In this document: piece after piece, positions 8,622-17,606 of the stretch
Position numbering within the stretch: position 1 is the first letter of the stretch
Layout: every line of letters begins with the position of its first letter
Assembly: GCA_016872495.1 (NCBI GenBank)
Contig: VGZT01000010.1
Location: forward strand, 1 to 59,102
Reading direction: 5' to 3'
Source of the DNA: SAR202 cluster bacterium
GTDB taxonomy: Bacteria > Chloroflexota > Dehalococcoidia > Lucifugimonadales > Lucifugimonadaceae
Length of the DNA stretch: 59,102 nucleotides
Translations under genes and position numbers: made by a program
The notes under the pieces: generated by a model
Databases searched by the model: none
What the model saw: the letters and a program-made list of their open reading frames with translations, nothing else
Told to the model about the DNA's origin: nothing

Positions 8622-9293
8622 ATGACCGAAATCACTCTCCCAACCCTGGTGCAGAACGGGACGATGAACGAAGACGTCGCCGCGCTGCTGTGGACCGTTG
8701 CCGCGGAAAAGCGCTGGCTGATCACGGCGGCGGTGCCTCGAAAGGCCGGAAAGTCGACCGTCCTCGAAGCCGCGCTGCGCCATGTTCCCGCACGAACTCC
8801 CCTGCATCGACTCGATGGCTCCCTGGAAGAGATAAGACGCCTTGGCCGCAGCCCGGACGGCGGTTACCTGGTCGTCGGCGAGATTAGCACCGAGCCACCG
8901 CCCAGGTACATCTGGGGCGAGAAGGTAGCCGCTCTGTTCGAGACGCTGCGCGCAGGCTTCTCACTGGCCACGACGATGCACGCCAATGGGGTCGAGGACG
9001 TCTTCAAGCAGATCTGCACCGACAACGGGATCGGCGACCAGGATGCGTCTCGGATCCAGTACGTGGTCGTCATAGAACGGACCGGGGACCGCGACGAAAG
9101 CTATCGCAGGCACGTGGTCTCGGTACACGAGATCGAAGTGGTCAAGGGCGGCAAACCCTCCGCTCGCCTGCTGTTCAGGAGGACCGAGGCCGGCCGCATC
9201 GAAACGGTCGACCGTCCGCGCTTGCTGGCGGCCAGCGCAGCGGATCTCCTCCGCCGAGCACGGCTAATTCAGCGACAGGCAGGCCGAATTTAG
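8622..9293 (+). CDS. Solitary VirB11/PilT-like secretion ATPase domain protein
   Basis: A 223-residue P-loop ATPase resembling only the catalytic half of type II/IV secretion or pilus-retraction ATPases. It has Walker A PRKAGKST, an Asp box, Walker B-like GGYLVVGEIS and the His-box SLATTMHANG. The N-terminal domain of GspE/VirB11 is absent and no pilin, platform or other secretion gene lies nearby. AGGA precedes the ATG by 6 bases. Without partners it may act as a stand-alone hexameric ATPase; I do not assign a process. Confidence 0.7.
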   Translation: MTEITLPTLVQNGTMNEDVAALLWTVAAEKRWLITAAVPRKAGKSTVLEAALRHVPARTPLHRLDGSLEEIRRLGRSPDGGYLVVGEISTEPPPRYIWGEKVAALFETLRAGFSLATTMHANGVEDVFKQICTDNGIGDQDASRIQYVVVIERTGDRDESYRRHVVSVHEIEVVKGGKPSARLLFRRTEAGRIETVDRPRLLAASAADLLRRARLIQRQAGRI

Positions 9294-9451
9294 CCTTGGC
9301 AAAGCGCTCCGGCTAGGGGGAGCCGGAGGGCCTGAGCAGCAGGGTGCCAGGGCCGGTTCGCGGGGTGTAACCTCCGTGCCGTCGCAAGACGCGGTTCCAC
9401 GTTATCGCCTGGCAGCCGCGCGTCGATCAAACGTCGAGGAGGCGCCCGCCC

Positions 9452-10390
9452 GTGGTTGCTCATCGTCCGCTTGACCCCGTCAACCCCGACATCCTGTACG
9501 GGTCCACCAGTTCTCTCTGGGACGCGCGCCACCCGATCGAGTGGGGGATCAAGAGAATCGCCGCGCTGGGCCTGCAGGGGATCGAGCCATACGCCAAGCA
9601 GATCGAGAACCATCGCGCCAATCCGCGCGCGCTCAACAGGCTCTTCCACGAGGCCGGCGTCACCCTGATCGACGTTTCAAACGGGGCGAAGGGGCAGTCG
9701 ACCAACTTCGTCGACCCGGACCAGATCCCGAAGACGATCGCCGACCACGTGGCGTTCGCCCGCGACTTCCTCCAGCCATGTGGCTGCGATCTGTGGAAGT
9801 GCAACATGGGCGCTCGGCCGCAGGGCGGCACGACCGACGATCAACTCAAGAGACTGGCCGACACGCTGAACGAAATCGGACGCCAGACGATCGCGATGGG
9901 CATCCGCCTCGCGCCCCACCCGCACATCTGGGGCCCAGTGGAGCGCGAACACGAGGTCCGAGCGATCATGGACCGGACCGATCCTAAGTACGTCTGGATG
10001 ACGCCCGATACCGGGCACCTGACCCTGGGCGGTATGGACGCCGTCAGGGTCATGAGCGACTACTTCCCGCGCATCGCCGAGGTGCATCTCAAGGACACTT
10101 ACGCGAAGTACCGCGGGAACACAGCGACGCCGACTCGTGAGCAGCACGCGGTCGCCAGCGTCTACCACAACATGGGCGGTGGCGGCGTCGACTTCCCGGC
10201 CGTCATGAAGCTACTGCGGGACCGGCGCTACAAGGGCTGGGTCATCCTGGACATGGACGGGCCGCGCGAAGGTGACGACGGTTTCTCGGCGCTCGGCGGC
10301 AACCTGGACCTGGCGGTCGACGATTACCTGTCGCACAACATCAACTACCTGCGGGTGATCCTGGGCGTGAAGCTGCCGCCGCTCGACTGA
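9452..10390 (+). CDS. Sugar phosphate isomerase/epimerase family TIM-barrel protein
   Basis: AP-endonuclease-2/xylose-isomerase-like barrel of 312 residues, in the group holding IolE and 3-dehydroshikimate dehydratases. Likely metal-binding segments are APHPHIWGPVE, MTPDTGHL and AEVHLKD, with LDMDG near the end at the place of the last acidic ligand. It starts at GTG 9452. The last 31 codons and the downstream flank are duplicated exactly 5.1 kb away. The likely role is conversion of an inositol- or keto-sugar-type intermediate; the exact substrate is unknown. Confidence 0.8.
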   Translation: MVAHRPLDPVNPDILYGSTSSLWDARHPIEWGIKRIAALGLQGIEPYAKQIENHRANPRALNRLFHEAGVTLIDVSNGAKGQSTNFVDPDQIPKTIADHVAFARDFLQPCGCDLWKCNMGARPQGGTTDDQLKRLADTLNEIGRQTIAMGIRLAPHPHIWGPVEREHEVRAIMDRTDPKYVWMTPDTGHLTLGGMDAVRVMSDYFPRIAEVHLKDTYAKYRGNTATPTREQHAVASVYHNMGGGGVDFPAVMKLLRDRRYKGWVILDMDGPREGDDGFSALGGNLDLAVDDYLSHNINYLRVILGVKLPPLD

Positions 10391-10590
10391 GAGGTCGGCG
10401 TTCGTCAAGTGTCAGGCGTTGCGCAGCGCTTCCCGGAACGCGCCCACTGCCGCGTACTTCACAAGACGCTCGATATCGCCCCCGCTGGTCGCCGCCAGGA
10501 GCCTGCGTTCATCGTGGCGCACGGAGCCGCGCAATGCCCTGAAAAGGTGGCGCCCGCATGCTCGACATCCGGTGACTTCACGGAGCGCTT
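10296..10590 (+). repeat. 295-bp direct repeat, copy 1
   Basis: Bases 10296-10590 are identical to 15439-15733, in the same orientation, offset 5143. This copy holds the natural 3' end of the isomerase gene and about 200 bp of flank. On the minus strand the flank has an open frame ending VGAFREALRNA that looks coding but is not recognisable. Identity ends abruptly on both sides, so the duplication is recent. Confidence 0.95.
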
Positions 10591-10782
10591 GGTCTCGGGC
10601 GAAACGGCCGGTATATTCGAGGCGTCGGCGTGAGCGGCAACGACCCCGCAGCGTCCGACGCTCTCCTCCCCCACCGATCCAGATCGGCGGCCAGGGTTTC
10701 TGTATCGGCTCCGGCTGACACCGCGCGTCGCTGACCAGTTAGAACCGGCCCGCCAGGTTGACCTTCCGGTCTTGCGGTCGCC

Positions 10783-10893
10783 AGGCTCGTTGCGATCGGC
10801 AAATCGGACAAGGAGATCGCACGCAAGCCTCAGGTAAGCGTCAGGACCGTTCAAGGGCTGATCTATCGAACGCTTGCCAACCTGTACCCGCAA
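10783..10893 (+). pseudogene. LuxR-type helix-turn-helix fragment
   Basis: One frame reads RLVAIGKSDKEIARKPQ and then VSVRTVQGLIYRTLANLYP. This fits the DNA-binding helix-turn-helix of LuxR/NarL response regulators (GxSxKEIAxxLxVSxxTVxxHxxxILxKL). Nothing upstream in frame supplies a start or a receiver domain, and KPQ replaces the normal residues before the turn. It is a relic of a regulator gene in the gap between the isomerase and the ABC operon. Confidence 0.55.
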
Positions 10894-11005
10894 TCCCGCA
10901 CGCAGCTTCCCGCGCTGGTTTGGTCGGGATCCATTGAGTTGTTGAAGTACAGTCCGTCGATCTTCGCCGGGCGGAAGTCGGCGTAGATCCGACCTCCCCC
11001 GACGC

Positions 11006-11923
11006 TCACAGCTGCCGGAGCCTCGGATCGAATCGGTCCCGCAGCCAGTCCCCGAGGAAGTTCATCGCGAATACGACCAGGAAAATCGCCAGCCCCGGAA
11101 ACAGCGACATCCAGTACGAAGTACTGATGTAATCGCGACCTTCGGCGACCATCGAGCCCCAGGCGGGGCTCGGTTTTGGAATTCCTACCCCCAGGAAACT
11201 CAGGGCGGCCTCAGTCAGTATGAGTTGGCCCACCTGCAGGCTGGCGAGCACGAGGACTGTATTGACGATTCCGGGCAGCACGTGACGAGAGAGGATGCGG
11301 AAGGCGCTCGCCCCCGTGATTCTTGCCGATGAGACGTAGTCTGTCACCCGGATTCGGAGCGTCTCCGCTCTGACCGCGCGCGCATATCCGCTCCAGCTGT
11401 AGGCCACCAGCAGCGAGATCACAAGCTCGAATGAGGCGCCGAATACGACGACGGAAGCAAGGGCAACGAGGATGAATGGCACGCCGAGGGTGAGGTCCAC
11501 GGTCCTCATGATCACCTCGTCCAGCGCGCCCCTGAAATAACCGGCCACCATTCCGAGCAAACTCCCGCCGACCGCGCCGAAGAACAGCACGGTTCCGGCG
11601 ATCGCCAGGGAATAGCGCGCGCCCCAGATGATCCGGCTGAGGATGTCGCGTCCCAGTGGATCGGTCCCGAGTATGTATTCAGGCTTGGAGGCCTTCCCGC
11701 TCACCGGGGAGGTGGCCTGCCAGGTGGGAGGTCGGTCGGAATCGAATATGTTGCCGAGCCTGGGATCGTGCTGTGCCAGCCAGGGGGCGAATATGGCGCA
11801 GACCACCAGGACGATCACTATGAGGGCCGGGATCACCGGATATCTTCGCAGCGTCCGCCAGGCCCGCAGGCCGATACCTAGCGCGACCCTCAGGCCAGTC
11901 GATGGCTGGACTACGGTGACCAT
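11006..11923 (-). CDS. ABC transporter permease, DppC/OppC type
   Basis: Second permease of the second peptide-type system, 305 residues. It has an N-terminal cytoplasmic tail and TM1, LGTDPLGRDILSRIIWGAR, an EAA loop around DYVSSARITGASAFRILSRHVLPG, and a DRFDPRLRQL end. It starts 3 bp after the stop of the DppB-type partner. It is the last gene of the operon, and the relic-filled gap downstream contains no ATPase. Confidence 0.92.
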   Translation of the reverse strand: MVTVVQPSTGLRVALGIGLRAWRTLRRYPVIPALIVIVLVVCAIFAPWLAQHDPRLGNIFDSDRPPTWQATSPVSGKASKPEYILGTDPLGRDILSRIIWGARYSLAIAGTVLFFGAVGGSLLGMVAGYFRGALDEVIMRTVDLTLGVPFILVALASVVVFGASFELVISLLVAYSWSGYARAVRAETLRIRVTDYVSSARITGASAFRILSRHVLPGIVNTVLVLASLQVGQLILTEAALSFLGVGIPKPSPAWGSMVAEGRDYISTSYWMSLFPGLAIFLVVFAMNFLGDWLRDRFDPRLRQL

Positions 11924-11926
11924 CGC

Positions 11927-12844
11927 TTAGCCGTGCCGGATCCTGGGGTCGAGAACACCGTAGAGGATGTCCACGAGCAGGTTCACGACCAGGTAGGCCG
12001 CCGTGGCCAGCAGCACGATCGCGCTCACCACCGGGAAATCGAGCCCGAAGACCGACTGTATGGCCAGCCTTCCGATGCCGGGCCATGCAAATACGGTTTC
12101 GGTCACGACCGCGCCCGTGAGAAGTCCAGTAAGCAGCAGGCCCGCATAGGTAATCGGAACGATCATGGCGTTACGCAGCGCGTGCTTCCAGACGACCTTC
12201 CACCCCGGCACTCCCTTCGCGCGCGCAAGCTTGATGAACTCCGAATCCAGGACCTCCAGCAGCGACGATCGAGTCAGTCTCAGGAGTGCGGCCGCGGCAA
12301 ACCACCCCAGCGTGATTGAAGGAAGGATCATGCTGTTCAAGCCTGCCCGTCCGCCCGCGGGGAACAGTTCCCACCGTACCGAAAAGGTAAGGATGAGCAT
12401 GATCCCGAGCCAGAAACCGGGCATCGCCTGACCGATCAGCGCGAAAGTTCGCCCAACGAGGTCCCAGCCGGTCCCGCGCGTGATCGCCGCAAAGACACCC
12501 AGAGGGACGCCAACCCCGACTGCAAAGAGAAATGCGCCCAGGGCAAGCTGGAGCGTCGCCGGAATCTTCCTCGCGACCGTGACGATCGATGGCACATGGT
12601 CGCGCAGCGATTCACCAAAATCGAGTTGGACGACGCCTCGCAGCCAGATTGCGTATTGCACCGGCTTCGGCCGGTCGAGGCCAAATTTCTGGCCCCACGC
12701 GTCCCACTGTTCTTTGGTCGTGTACTCGCTGATGAACAGGTGCCGAGGGTCGCCCGATGCCCGGGACAGCACGAATACCAGGATGCTGGCCAGCCAGAGG
12801 ACGACCAGGGAAGCGAGAACCCTGCGCAGGAGGAGTCGGGTCAC
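11927..12844 (-). CDS. ABC transporter permease, DppB/OppB type
   Basis: First permease (305 residues) of the second system. Family features are the start MTRLLLRRVLASLVVLWLAS, the periplasmic FGLDRPKPVQYAIW, the EAA loop EFIKLARAKGVPGWKVVWKHALRNAM and the YGVLDPRIR tail. It lies 105 bp downstream of its binding-protein gene, with a very strong hairpin in that gap that probably sets the binding protein to permease ratio. Confidence 0.92.
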   Translation of the reverse strand: MTRLLLRRVLASLVVLWLASILVFVLSRASGDPRHLFISEYTTKEQWDAWGQKFGLDRPKPVQYAIWLRGVVQLDFGESLRDHVPSIVTVARKIPATLQLALGAFLFAVGVGVPLGVFAAITRGTGWDLVGRTFALIGQAMPGFWLGIMLILTFSVRWELFPAGGRAGLNSMILPSITLGWFAAAALLRLTRSSLLEVLDSEFIKLARAKGVPGWKVVWKHALRNAMIVPITYAGLLLTGLLTGAVVTETVFAWPGIGRLAIQSVFGLDFPVVSAIVLLATAAYLVVNLLVDILYGVLDPRIRHG

Positions 12845-12893
12845 GTCTCCGGGCTCGACTCCCCTGCCGAAAGGCCAGGCTCTGACAGGATTC

Positions 12894-12932
12894 CAGAAGC
12901 GAGGCGCGGCGAGGATCCGCGCCTCGCTTCTG
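12894..12932 (-). promoter_or_regulatory. 16-bp perfect hairpin between binding protein and permease
   Basis: The arms CAGAAGCGAGGCGCGG (12894-12909) and its exact complement (12917-12932) surround a 7-base loop. The gap it sits in is otherwise featureless. On the transcribed minus strand no U-run follows, so partial termination or protection of the upstream mRNA is more likely than full termination. It is the same position and logic as the hairpin at 2378-2414. Confidence 0.75.
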
Positions 12933-12949
12933 ACACGATGGTCTCCTGT

Positions 12950-14812
12950 CTACTTGCTCATCACAATGGTTTCCGGCGCCACGAACTCCGGGCCATCGTT
13001 CATGTAGGGACTGTAGGCGATCACCTCCGGGCGAAGCACGAGTGTGCCGGGCAGTGTCGAAACCGGGGCCGAGAGGGCCCACTTGTGAACGTACGAATGC
13101 CACTCTTTCGTGTTCGCGATTCTCTGCTCGCGCGTGGTCGAGACAAGGTCCAGGTTCCGCGCGGATATGGCGGTGATTTCGTTGGGTACCTCAACCGCCA
13201 GGTTGAATCCGGGGGATGGTCTCCAGTTAGCACCGTAGTCAACGTCCGGCTGGCCATTCGTGCCGACCTGGATCATCCAGGGGTTGTCCCGCTTCCGCTC
13301 TACGAGCAGCGGGCGAACCGCCGCGTAATCGGAGGAGTCGATTTCCACGCTGCAGCCGAGGGCCCGCCAGAATTGCGCGACCGCCGCCCCGACCTCGACG
13401 TCCCACTCCTTGCCGGGTGCAACGAAGAGTTTGAAGGGGAAGCAGTTCGGATAGCCGGCGTCCGCCAGCAGTTTCTTGGCCGCCACCGCGTCGTACTTGA
13501 TCGCCCACGCATCATCCCAATGCACGTCGCCCGGGAACGCGTTGATGACGTTGGTCAAAGGCTTCCCGATACCGGACTGGATCTCCTGGACAATCGCGGC
13601 ACGATCGATCCCGGAACGAAGGGCCTCCCGGACCTTGCGCGCGGACTCCATCCTGGTGGCGTCCGCGGGATCGCCAATCCAAGGATGATCTTTGTCCGCC
13701 TTGAAACCGTCCCGCTTGATCGCGGCGCCGGTTGCGGGATCCTTGTCCGCCCAGTAGTTGCCGCCGAACATCACGACCTGGTTGATCGGCGGACCGATCT
13801 CCCGGCTGGTAGCGCCCGGCACATCCTCCTTGGCCTTCTTGACGAGCTTCAACGGAATCCGGGCCCCTGTGATCTGCGCCGTCTTGAGGGCAGCCACACG
13901 GGTAGCCGGTTCCGGCATGAGGATGACCTTGTAGGAGGCGATCTTTGGTGGCTGCCGGTAGTGCGCCAGGTTAGGCTTGGCGCTGATGTGATCGCCCGCC
14001 ACCCATTCGGTCGGCTCCATCACGCCGGTCCCGACCGGAGTGGTGGTAAACGGCCCCTCTCCGATCTTGTCGTACAGCTTCTTCGACACGATCACCGGAC
14101 TACCCAGCACGTTATTGCTGAGGATGCGGTACCAGTTCGGGTCGATCTTGTTGTCCTTGATGTTCATGACTACGGTCGACGCGTCGGGACAGTCGAAACC
14201 GGTCACGAACCTCTGGATTCCCGCCGCCCGCTGGTTGGTACTACCCTGCTTGATCGCGTTGTTCAGGCTGAAGCACACGTCGAAGGCGTCCACTTCGCCT
14301 TTGTTCTGGTGAAACTGGACGCCCTTTCGGACCTTGAAAGTGATCTTGCTCGAATCAGGAGCGATGGCCCACGACTCGGCAATGCCGGCGTTGAATTTGG
14401 ACGCGTCCCTTTCGAGCTTCGGCTGGGGAGAATGCTCAGCCCAGATCAATGGCTCGAAGAAGCCCCAGAAGAGAAGGAGTTGAAGGTTGCCCGTGCCCTG
14501 CTTCTCGGGCAGGAACACGGCAGGGTCGATGTTGATCTCTCCGAGAACGAAGTTCCCGACGGGCCCAGCTGGCTTCGGGGTCGCCGTTGGCACAGGGGCG
14601 GTGGTCGCGGTCGCGACCGGCGCTGGCTTCGGGGTCGCCGTTGGCACAGGGGCGGTGGTCGCGGTCGCGACCGGCGCTGCCTTCGTAGGTTCAGCCGCTG
14701 GCGCCCTCGTTGGCGTGGCTTCCGGACTGGCTTCGCCGCACGCTACGAGCACAGCCAATGCTGCGATTGCGACCAATAAAAACGCTGCCCTGATCCCTGT
14801 CCTCATGCACAC
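12950..14812 (-). CDS. Oligopeptide-type ABC substrate-binding lipoprotein (SBP family 5)
   Basis: Solute receptor of the second peptide-type importer, 620 residues. Signal peptide with lipobox LAVLVAC, then a Thr/Pro/Ala linker with ATPKPAPVATATTAPVPT-type repeats, then the SBP_bac_5 fold (QFHQNKGEVDAFDVCFSLNNA for the conserved region after the first lobe). It is first in the operon with both permeases downstream on the minus strand. A very long antisense frame across it is a GC-codon shadow. Ligand unknown. Confidence 0.9.
   Translation of the reverse strand: MCMRTGIRAAFLLVAIAALAVLVACGEASPEATPTRAPAAEPTKAAPVATATTAPVPTATPKPAPVATATTAPVPTATPKPAGPVGNFVLGEINIDPAVFLPEKQGTGNLQLLLFWGFFEPLIWAEHSPQPKLERDASKFNAGIAESWAIAPDSSKITFKVRKGVQFHQNKGEVDAFDVCFSLNNAIKQGSTNQRAAGIQRFVTGFDCPDASTVVMNIKDNKIDPNWYRILSNNVLGSPVIVSKKLYDKIGEGPFTTTPVGTGVMEPTEWVAGDHISAKPNLAHYRQPPKIASYKVILMPEPATRVAALKTAQITGARIPLKLVKKAKEDVPGATSREIGPPINQVVMFGGNYWADKDPATGAAIKRDGFKADKDHPWIGDPADATRMESARKVREALRSGIDRAAIVQEIQSGIGKPLTNVINAFPGDVHWDDAWAIKYDAVAAKKLLADAGYPNCFPFKLFVAPGKEWDVEVGAAVAQFWRALGCSVEIDSSDYAAVRPLLVERKRDNPWMIQVGTNGQPDVDYGANWRPSPGFNLAVEVPNEITAISARNLDLVSTTREQRIANTKEWHSYVHKWALSAPVSTLPGTLVLRPEVIAYSPYMNDGPEFVAPETIVMSK
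14568..14675 (-). repeat. 54-bp tandem duplication in the lipoprotein linker
   Basis: Two consecutive 54-bp units (14568-14621 and 14622-14675) are identical and encode an 18-residue Pro/Thr/Ala spacer repeated behind the lipobox; a third unit begins and diverges. The period keeps the reading frame, so unit number can vary without harm. Confidence 0.9.
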
Positions 14813-15039
14813 CCTCCCACTAGCCTGACTGACGCGGCTCTTTGGACTGCCCTTCAGCTTACGGGCAGCCTACCACAAGGGACGCATCATACTCGTGCAG
14901 GGAAATAGCGCGGTGGAGGATGCCAGGCCGATTGCGCCGGTGTTATCCCAAGGCCCGTGGGGACGGCGCGCGCGGTGCCTTCCCGCGCAGCCATCTATGC
15001 CTTCGCCAAGAGGCTGAAGGTTGCACGGAGGACTGATTG

Positions 15040-15438
15040 CGGGCCCTTGTCGAGAACATCGAGGCAGCGGTGCTCGTCACGCTGGACGCGCGCGGCGCAT
15101 TTCCTGGGTCTCATGCGCGCTGAGCGGACGTCCTAGCAGGCACCTTTGTTCCCAACATCATCGAATCGAAGGCCCCCGAAGACGCCGATCTCGTGATCCT
15201 GGTCGGCTTCGACGCCCTGATGTCGCATGTGAACTGGAAGAGCACGCTGCCGATGCTCGAGCTCCCGGCCGACAGTCAGCACCACAGCATGGCCCACAAT
15301 CCCGCGGTGCACATCGACGACGAGCTGGAGGTCTTTGCGCACACGGTGTAAGCGTGCCACTGGCAATCATCAATGACCGCCTGCTCGGGACGATGAAATC
15401 CCTGCAGAAGTCGCGCGGCTTCCCTGACTGTGCGCTCA
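15040..15438 (+). pseudogene. Decayed thiamine-diphosphate enzyme (acetolactate synthase-like)
   Basis: Three consecutive stretches match a TPP enzyme in different frames. From 15040 RALVENIEAAVLVTLDARGAF and PGSHA fit the start of the central domain. From about 15139 FVPNIIESKAPEDADLVILVG then FDALM continue it, ending in a TAA near 15352. From 15354 VPLAIINDRLLGTMKSLQKS then RGFP fits the C-terminal TPP-binding domain. Frameshifts and a large deletion between them show decay. At 15439 the frame runs directly into the copied tail of the isomerase gene, giving a chimeric end. Confidence 0.65.
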
Positions 15439-15733
15439 GCGGCAACCTGGACCTGGCGGTCGACGATTACCTGTCGCACAACATCAACTACCTGCGGGTG
15501 ATCCTGGGCGTGAAGCTGCCGCCGCTCGACTGAGAGGTCGGCGTTCGTCAAGTGTCAGGCGTTGCGCAGCGCTTCCCGGAACGCGCCCACTGCCGCGTAC
15601 TTCACAAGACGCTCGATATCGCCCCCGCTGGTCGCCGCCAGGAGCCTGCGTTCATCGTGGCGCACGGAGCCGCGCAATGCCCTGAAAAGGTGGCGCCCGC
15701 ATGCTCGACATCCGGTGACTTCACGGAGCGCTT
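15439..15733 (+). repeat. 295-bp direct repeat, copy 2
   Basis: Exact copy of 10296-10590. Here it is displaced: its left edge abuts the thiamine-diphosphate enzyme remnant and its right edge a sequence unrelated to that after copy 1. The isomerase tail is therefore a non-functional fragment at this site. The two copies bracket the complete second ABC operon, so recombination between them would delete it. Confidence 0.95.
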
Positions 15734-15965
15734 TTTCTACGCCGCAAGCGTACCCGCTTGCCTGCCCTGTGGAATGTCCGAACAGCCCTTGGCACAAACG
15801 GGGGCGGTGTTGCGTGAATCGAAGATGGCCGAATCAGCACTACGAGCAGGGTTTCCCGTGTTCGAGAACCTCGGTCTCGAGCACGCCAGCATGAACTGCT
15901 ACCGGCTAAGGCCCTGATCGCGAGCGCGCTGCGTCAGTCGGGCCAGCAAGACCGCCATCGCTGGC
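15734..15965. other. Short relic-like gap after repeat copy 2
   Basis: A plus-strand frame running through the repeat into this gap ends GFPVFENLGLEHASMNCYRL near 15917. The first part resembles the loop before an acyl-CoA ligase helix, but the match is too short to name. No other gene is seen. Confidence 0.3.
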
Positions 15966-17036
15966 TCACTTCTTTCGGGCGATGTAGTAGCTGTTGAGGA
16001 CGTCGCCCTCGATCTGCTGCACGGCCACTTTGCCGAAGCCGGCTTCCTTCAGCAACTCAAGGGCTTTTTCCTTGCCCCACATCGTTCCCAGGCCCTCGCC
16101 ACCGAGCGCCAGCGAAACCGTCATGCAGTGCATCACCGACACCGTGTATTTGAAGATCGCCAGCGGATCGTCCATGTCGTTTTCAACCCGGCTGGTCCCG
16201 GCGGTGTCGACCATGAGGAAGAGGCCGCCGTCGCGCAGTAACCTTGATATGTTTGCGAGCACCCGGCGCGGCTCCGCCTGATCGTGGATAGCGTCGAACG
16301 CGGTGACGAAGTCGAAGCGCCTCCCGTCGGGGAGTTGGGCGGTATCCATCACCTCGAAACGGGTATTCCTTGCCTTCAGGCGGCGGGACTCGGCTCGGGC
16401 AGCCCGGATGCCATCCGCGGCGAAGTCGTATCCGGTAAACCGGCTGTTCGGGAACGCGGCGGCCATCAGATTGATGGCGTGACCGCTCCCGCAACCGATA
16501 TCGGCGACGTCAATCCCGCGCTTGAGACGGTCGACGATCCCGACCGCGGGCAAGGTCTTCGAAAGCAGCAGGTGGTCCTGCCGCTGTGCAGATCGCTCAG
16601 CCATGAGCTTCTGGAAGCCGCGATACGCGGAATATGGAACACCGCCCCCCTGCCGGAAGCTCTTGATCACCCTGGGCTCGACTGTACCGAGCATCGGGAA
16701 GAACAACGACATCGTGGCCATGTTCTTCAGGCCGGCGGCGCGCGTAAGGCAGGCGGCGTGCTCGGCAGGAAGTGAATAGCGTCCGGTTCTCGCTGCGTAC
16801 TCCACGATCCTTCCAACGACCATCCCGTTGAGCCACTCGCGCACATAGCGTTCGTTAAGTCCGGCTGCGCGGGCGATCTGGACGCTGGTAGACGGCTTGA
16901 GCCGCCCCAGGGTATCCAGGAGTCCCGTCTGGTGGCCGATGCTCGTCAGCTGCGCGATGGCAGCCCCATTCATCAGGCCCAGGAAATGGCCCGCGAACTC
17001 CCGGGCCCTGGCGGCGTCCATTTCTTGATTCGACAT
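15966..17036 (-). CDS. Class I SAM-dependent methyltransferase with winged-helix N-terminus
   Basis: A 356-residue protein with an N-terminal helix-turn-helix-like dimerisation module (GLLDTLGRLKPSTSVQIARA, then AAGLNERYVREWLNGMVVGRIV), as in small-molecule O-methyltransferases. A Rossmann methyltransferase core follows, with motif I VADIGCGSGHA and an acidic D after beta2 (FTGYDFA). The closing segment HCMTVSLALGGEGLGTMWG and the GFGKVAVQQIEGD region match a family common in Actinobacteria and Chloroflexota. No neighbour indicates a substrate. Confidence 0.85.
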   Translation of the reverse strand: MSNQEMDAARAREFAGHFLGLMNGAAIAQLTSIGHQTGLLDTLGRLKPSTSVQIARAAGLNERYVREWLNGMVVGRIVEYAARTGRYSLPAEHAACLTRAAGLKNMATMSLFFPMLGTVEPRVIKSFRQGGGVPYSAYRGFQKLMAERSAQRQDHLLLSKTLPAVGIVDRLKRGIDVADIGCGSGHAINLMAAAFPNSRFTGYDFAADGIRAARAESRRLKARNTRFEVMDTAQLPDGRRFDFVTAFDAIHDQAEPRRVLANISRLLRDGGLFLMVDTAGTSRVENDMDDPLAIFKYTVSVMHCMTVSLALGGEGLGTMWGKEKALELLKEAGFGKVAVQQIEGDVLNSYYIARKK

Positions 17037-17606
17037 CTGGCCCTCAACCTGTCCGGCCCAGCGTGGCTTGCCCGCAATGACCGGCTTTCATTCCTCGTGA
17101 AACACGCGCGCCGGCTTCCCCGAGGGTGTCGAGGCGTCTCTACTGCCGTGAAGAGCCTGCCGCGACTGCATGTTAGCTGTTCAGAGACTGAGCGCAGGGC
17201 GAATCCAGTCGCCTGGTGCGTGCGGTTGCGGACTGCCCCGCGTGGGTTACGTTCCGAACCCGTCGTTCGCGGCGTAGCATTCCCCACCTGGCCCGCGTCG
17301 CGGCAAGGCACCAATACGGAACGAGGGGGTGAACACCTTGCCAGGTGAGGTCTTCGTGAAACTCTCGTTCAAGTAACTGATCTTTGCGATCTCGGCGGAC
17401 TCCCGGGCGGCGTTAGACGACAGCGCCGAAAAGGCCCTGGCGGCCGGCGCCCGACGGCCGCCTCTGGGAGTGCGTGTGGATGGGCAAGTTGCCCGCCGGA
17501 AACTGAAAGGCTGCTGACGGTCTGGCAACGCCCCGTCGCTTCTTTACCTGCGGCAGGTTTCGGACAACAATGCTGGCGCATCTATGGGCGCAGACGGAGA
17601 CAACCA
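17037..17606. other. Intergenic region without recognised gene
   Basis: About 570 bases between divergent genes. Only short frames with biased Arg/Pro/Ala composition are present, with no motif, no strong hairpin with a T-run and no clear promoter. It may hold regulatory sequence for either flank; nothing specific can be supported. Confidence 0.4.

Noticed and set aside
12596-14779. A 727-codon plus-strand frame
   Set aside because: It is antisense to the second substrate-binding protein and its first permease, has Arg/Asp/Gly/Val-rich shadow composition and no motif; the minus-strand genes are certain.
10296-15733. Composite transposon bounded by direct repeats
   Set aside because: No transposase, no inverted ends and no target-site duplication were seen; the repeat is an ordinary gene tail, so simple duplication or recombination is more likely.
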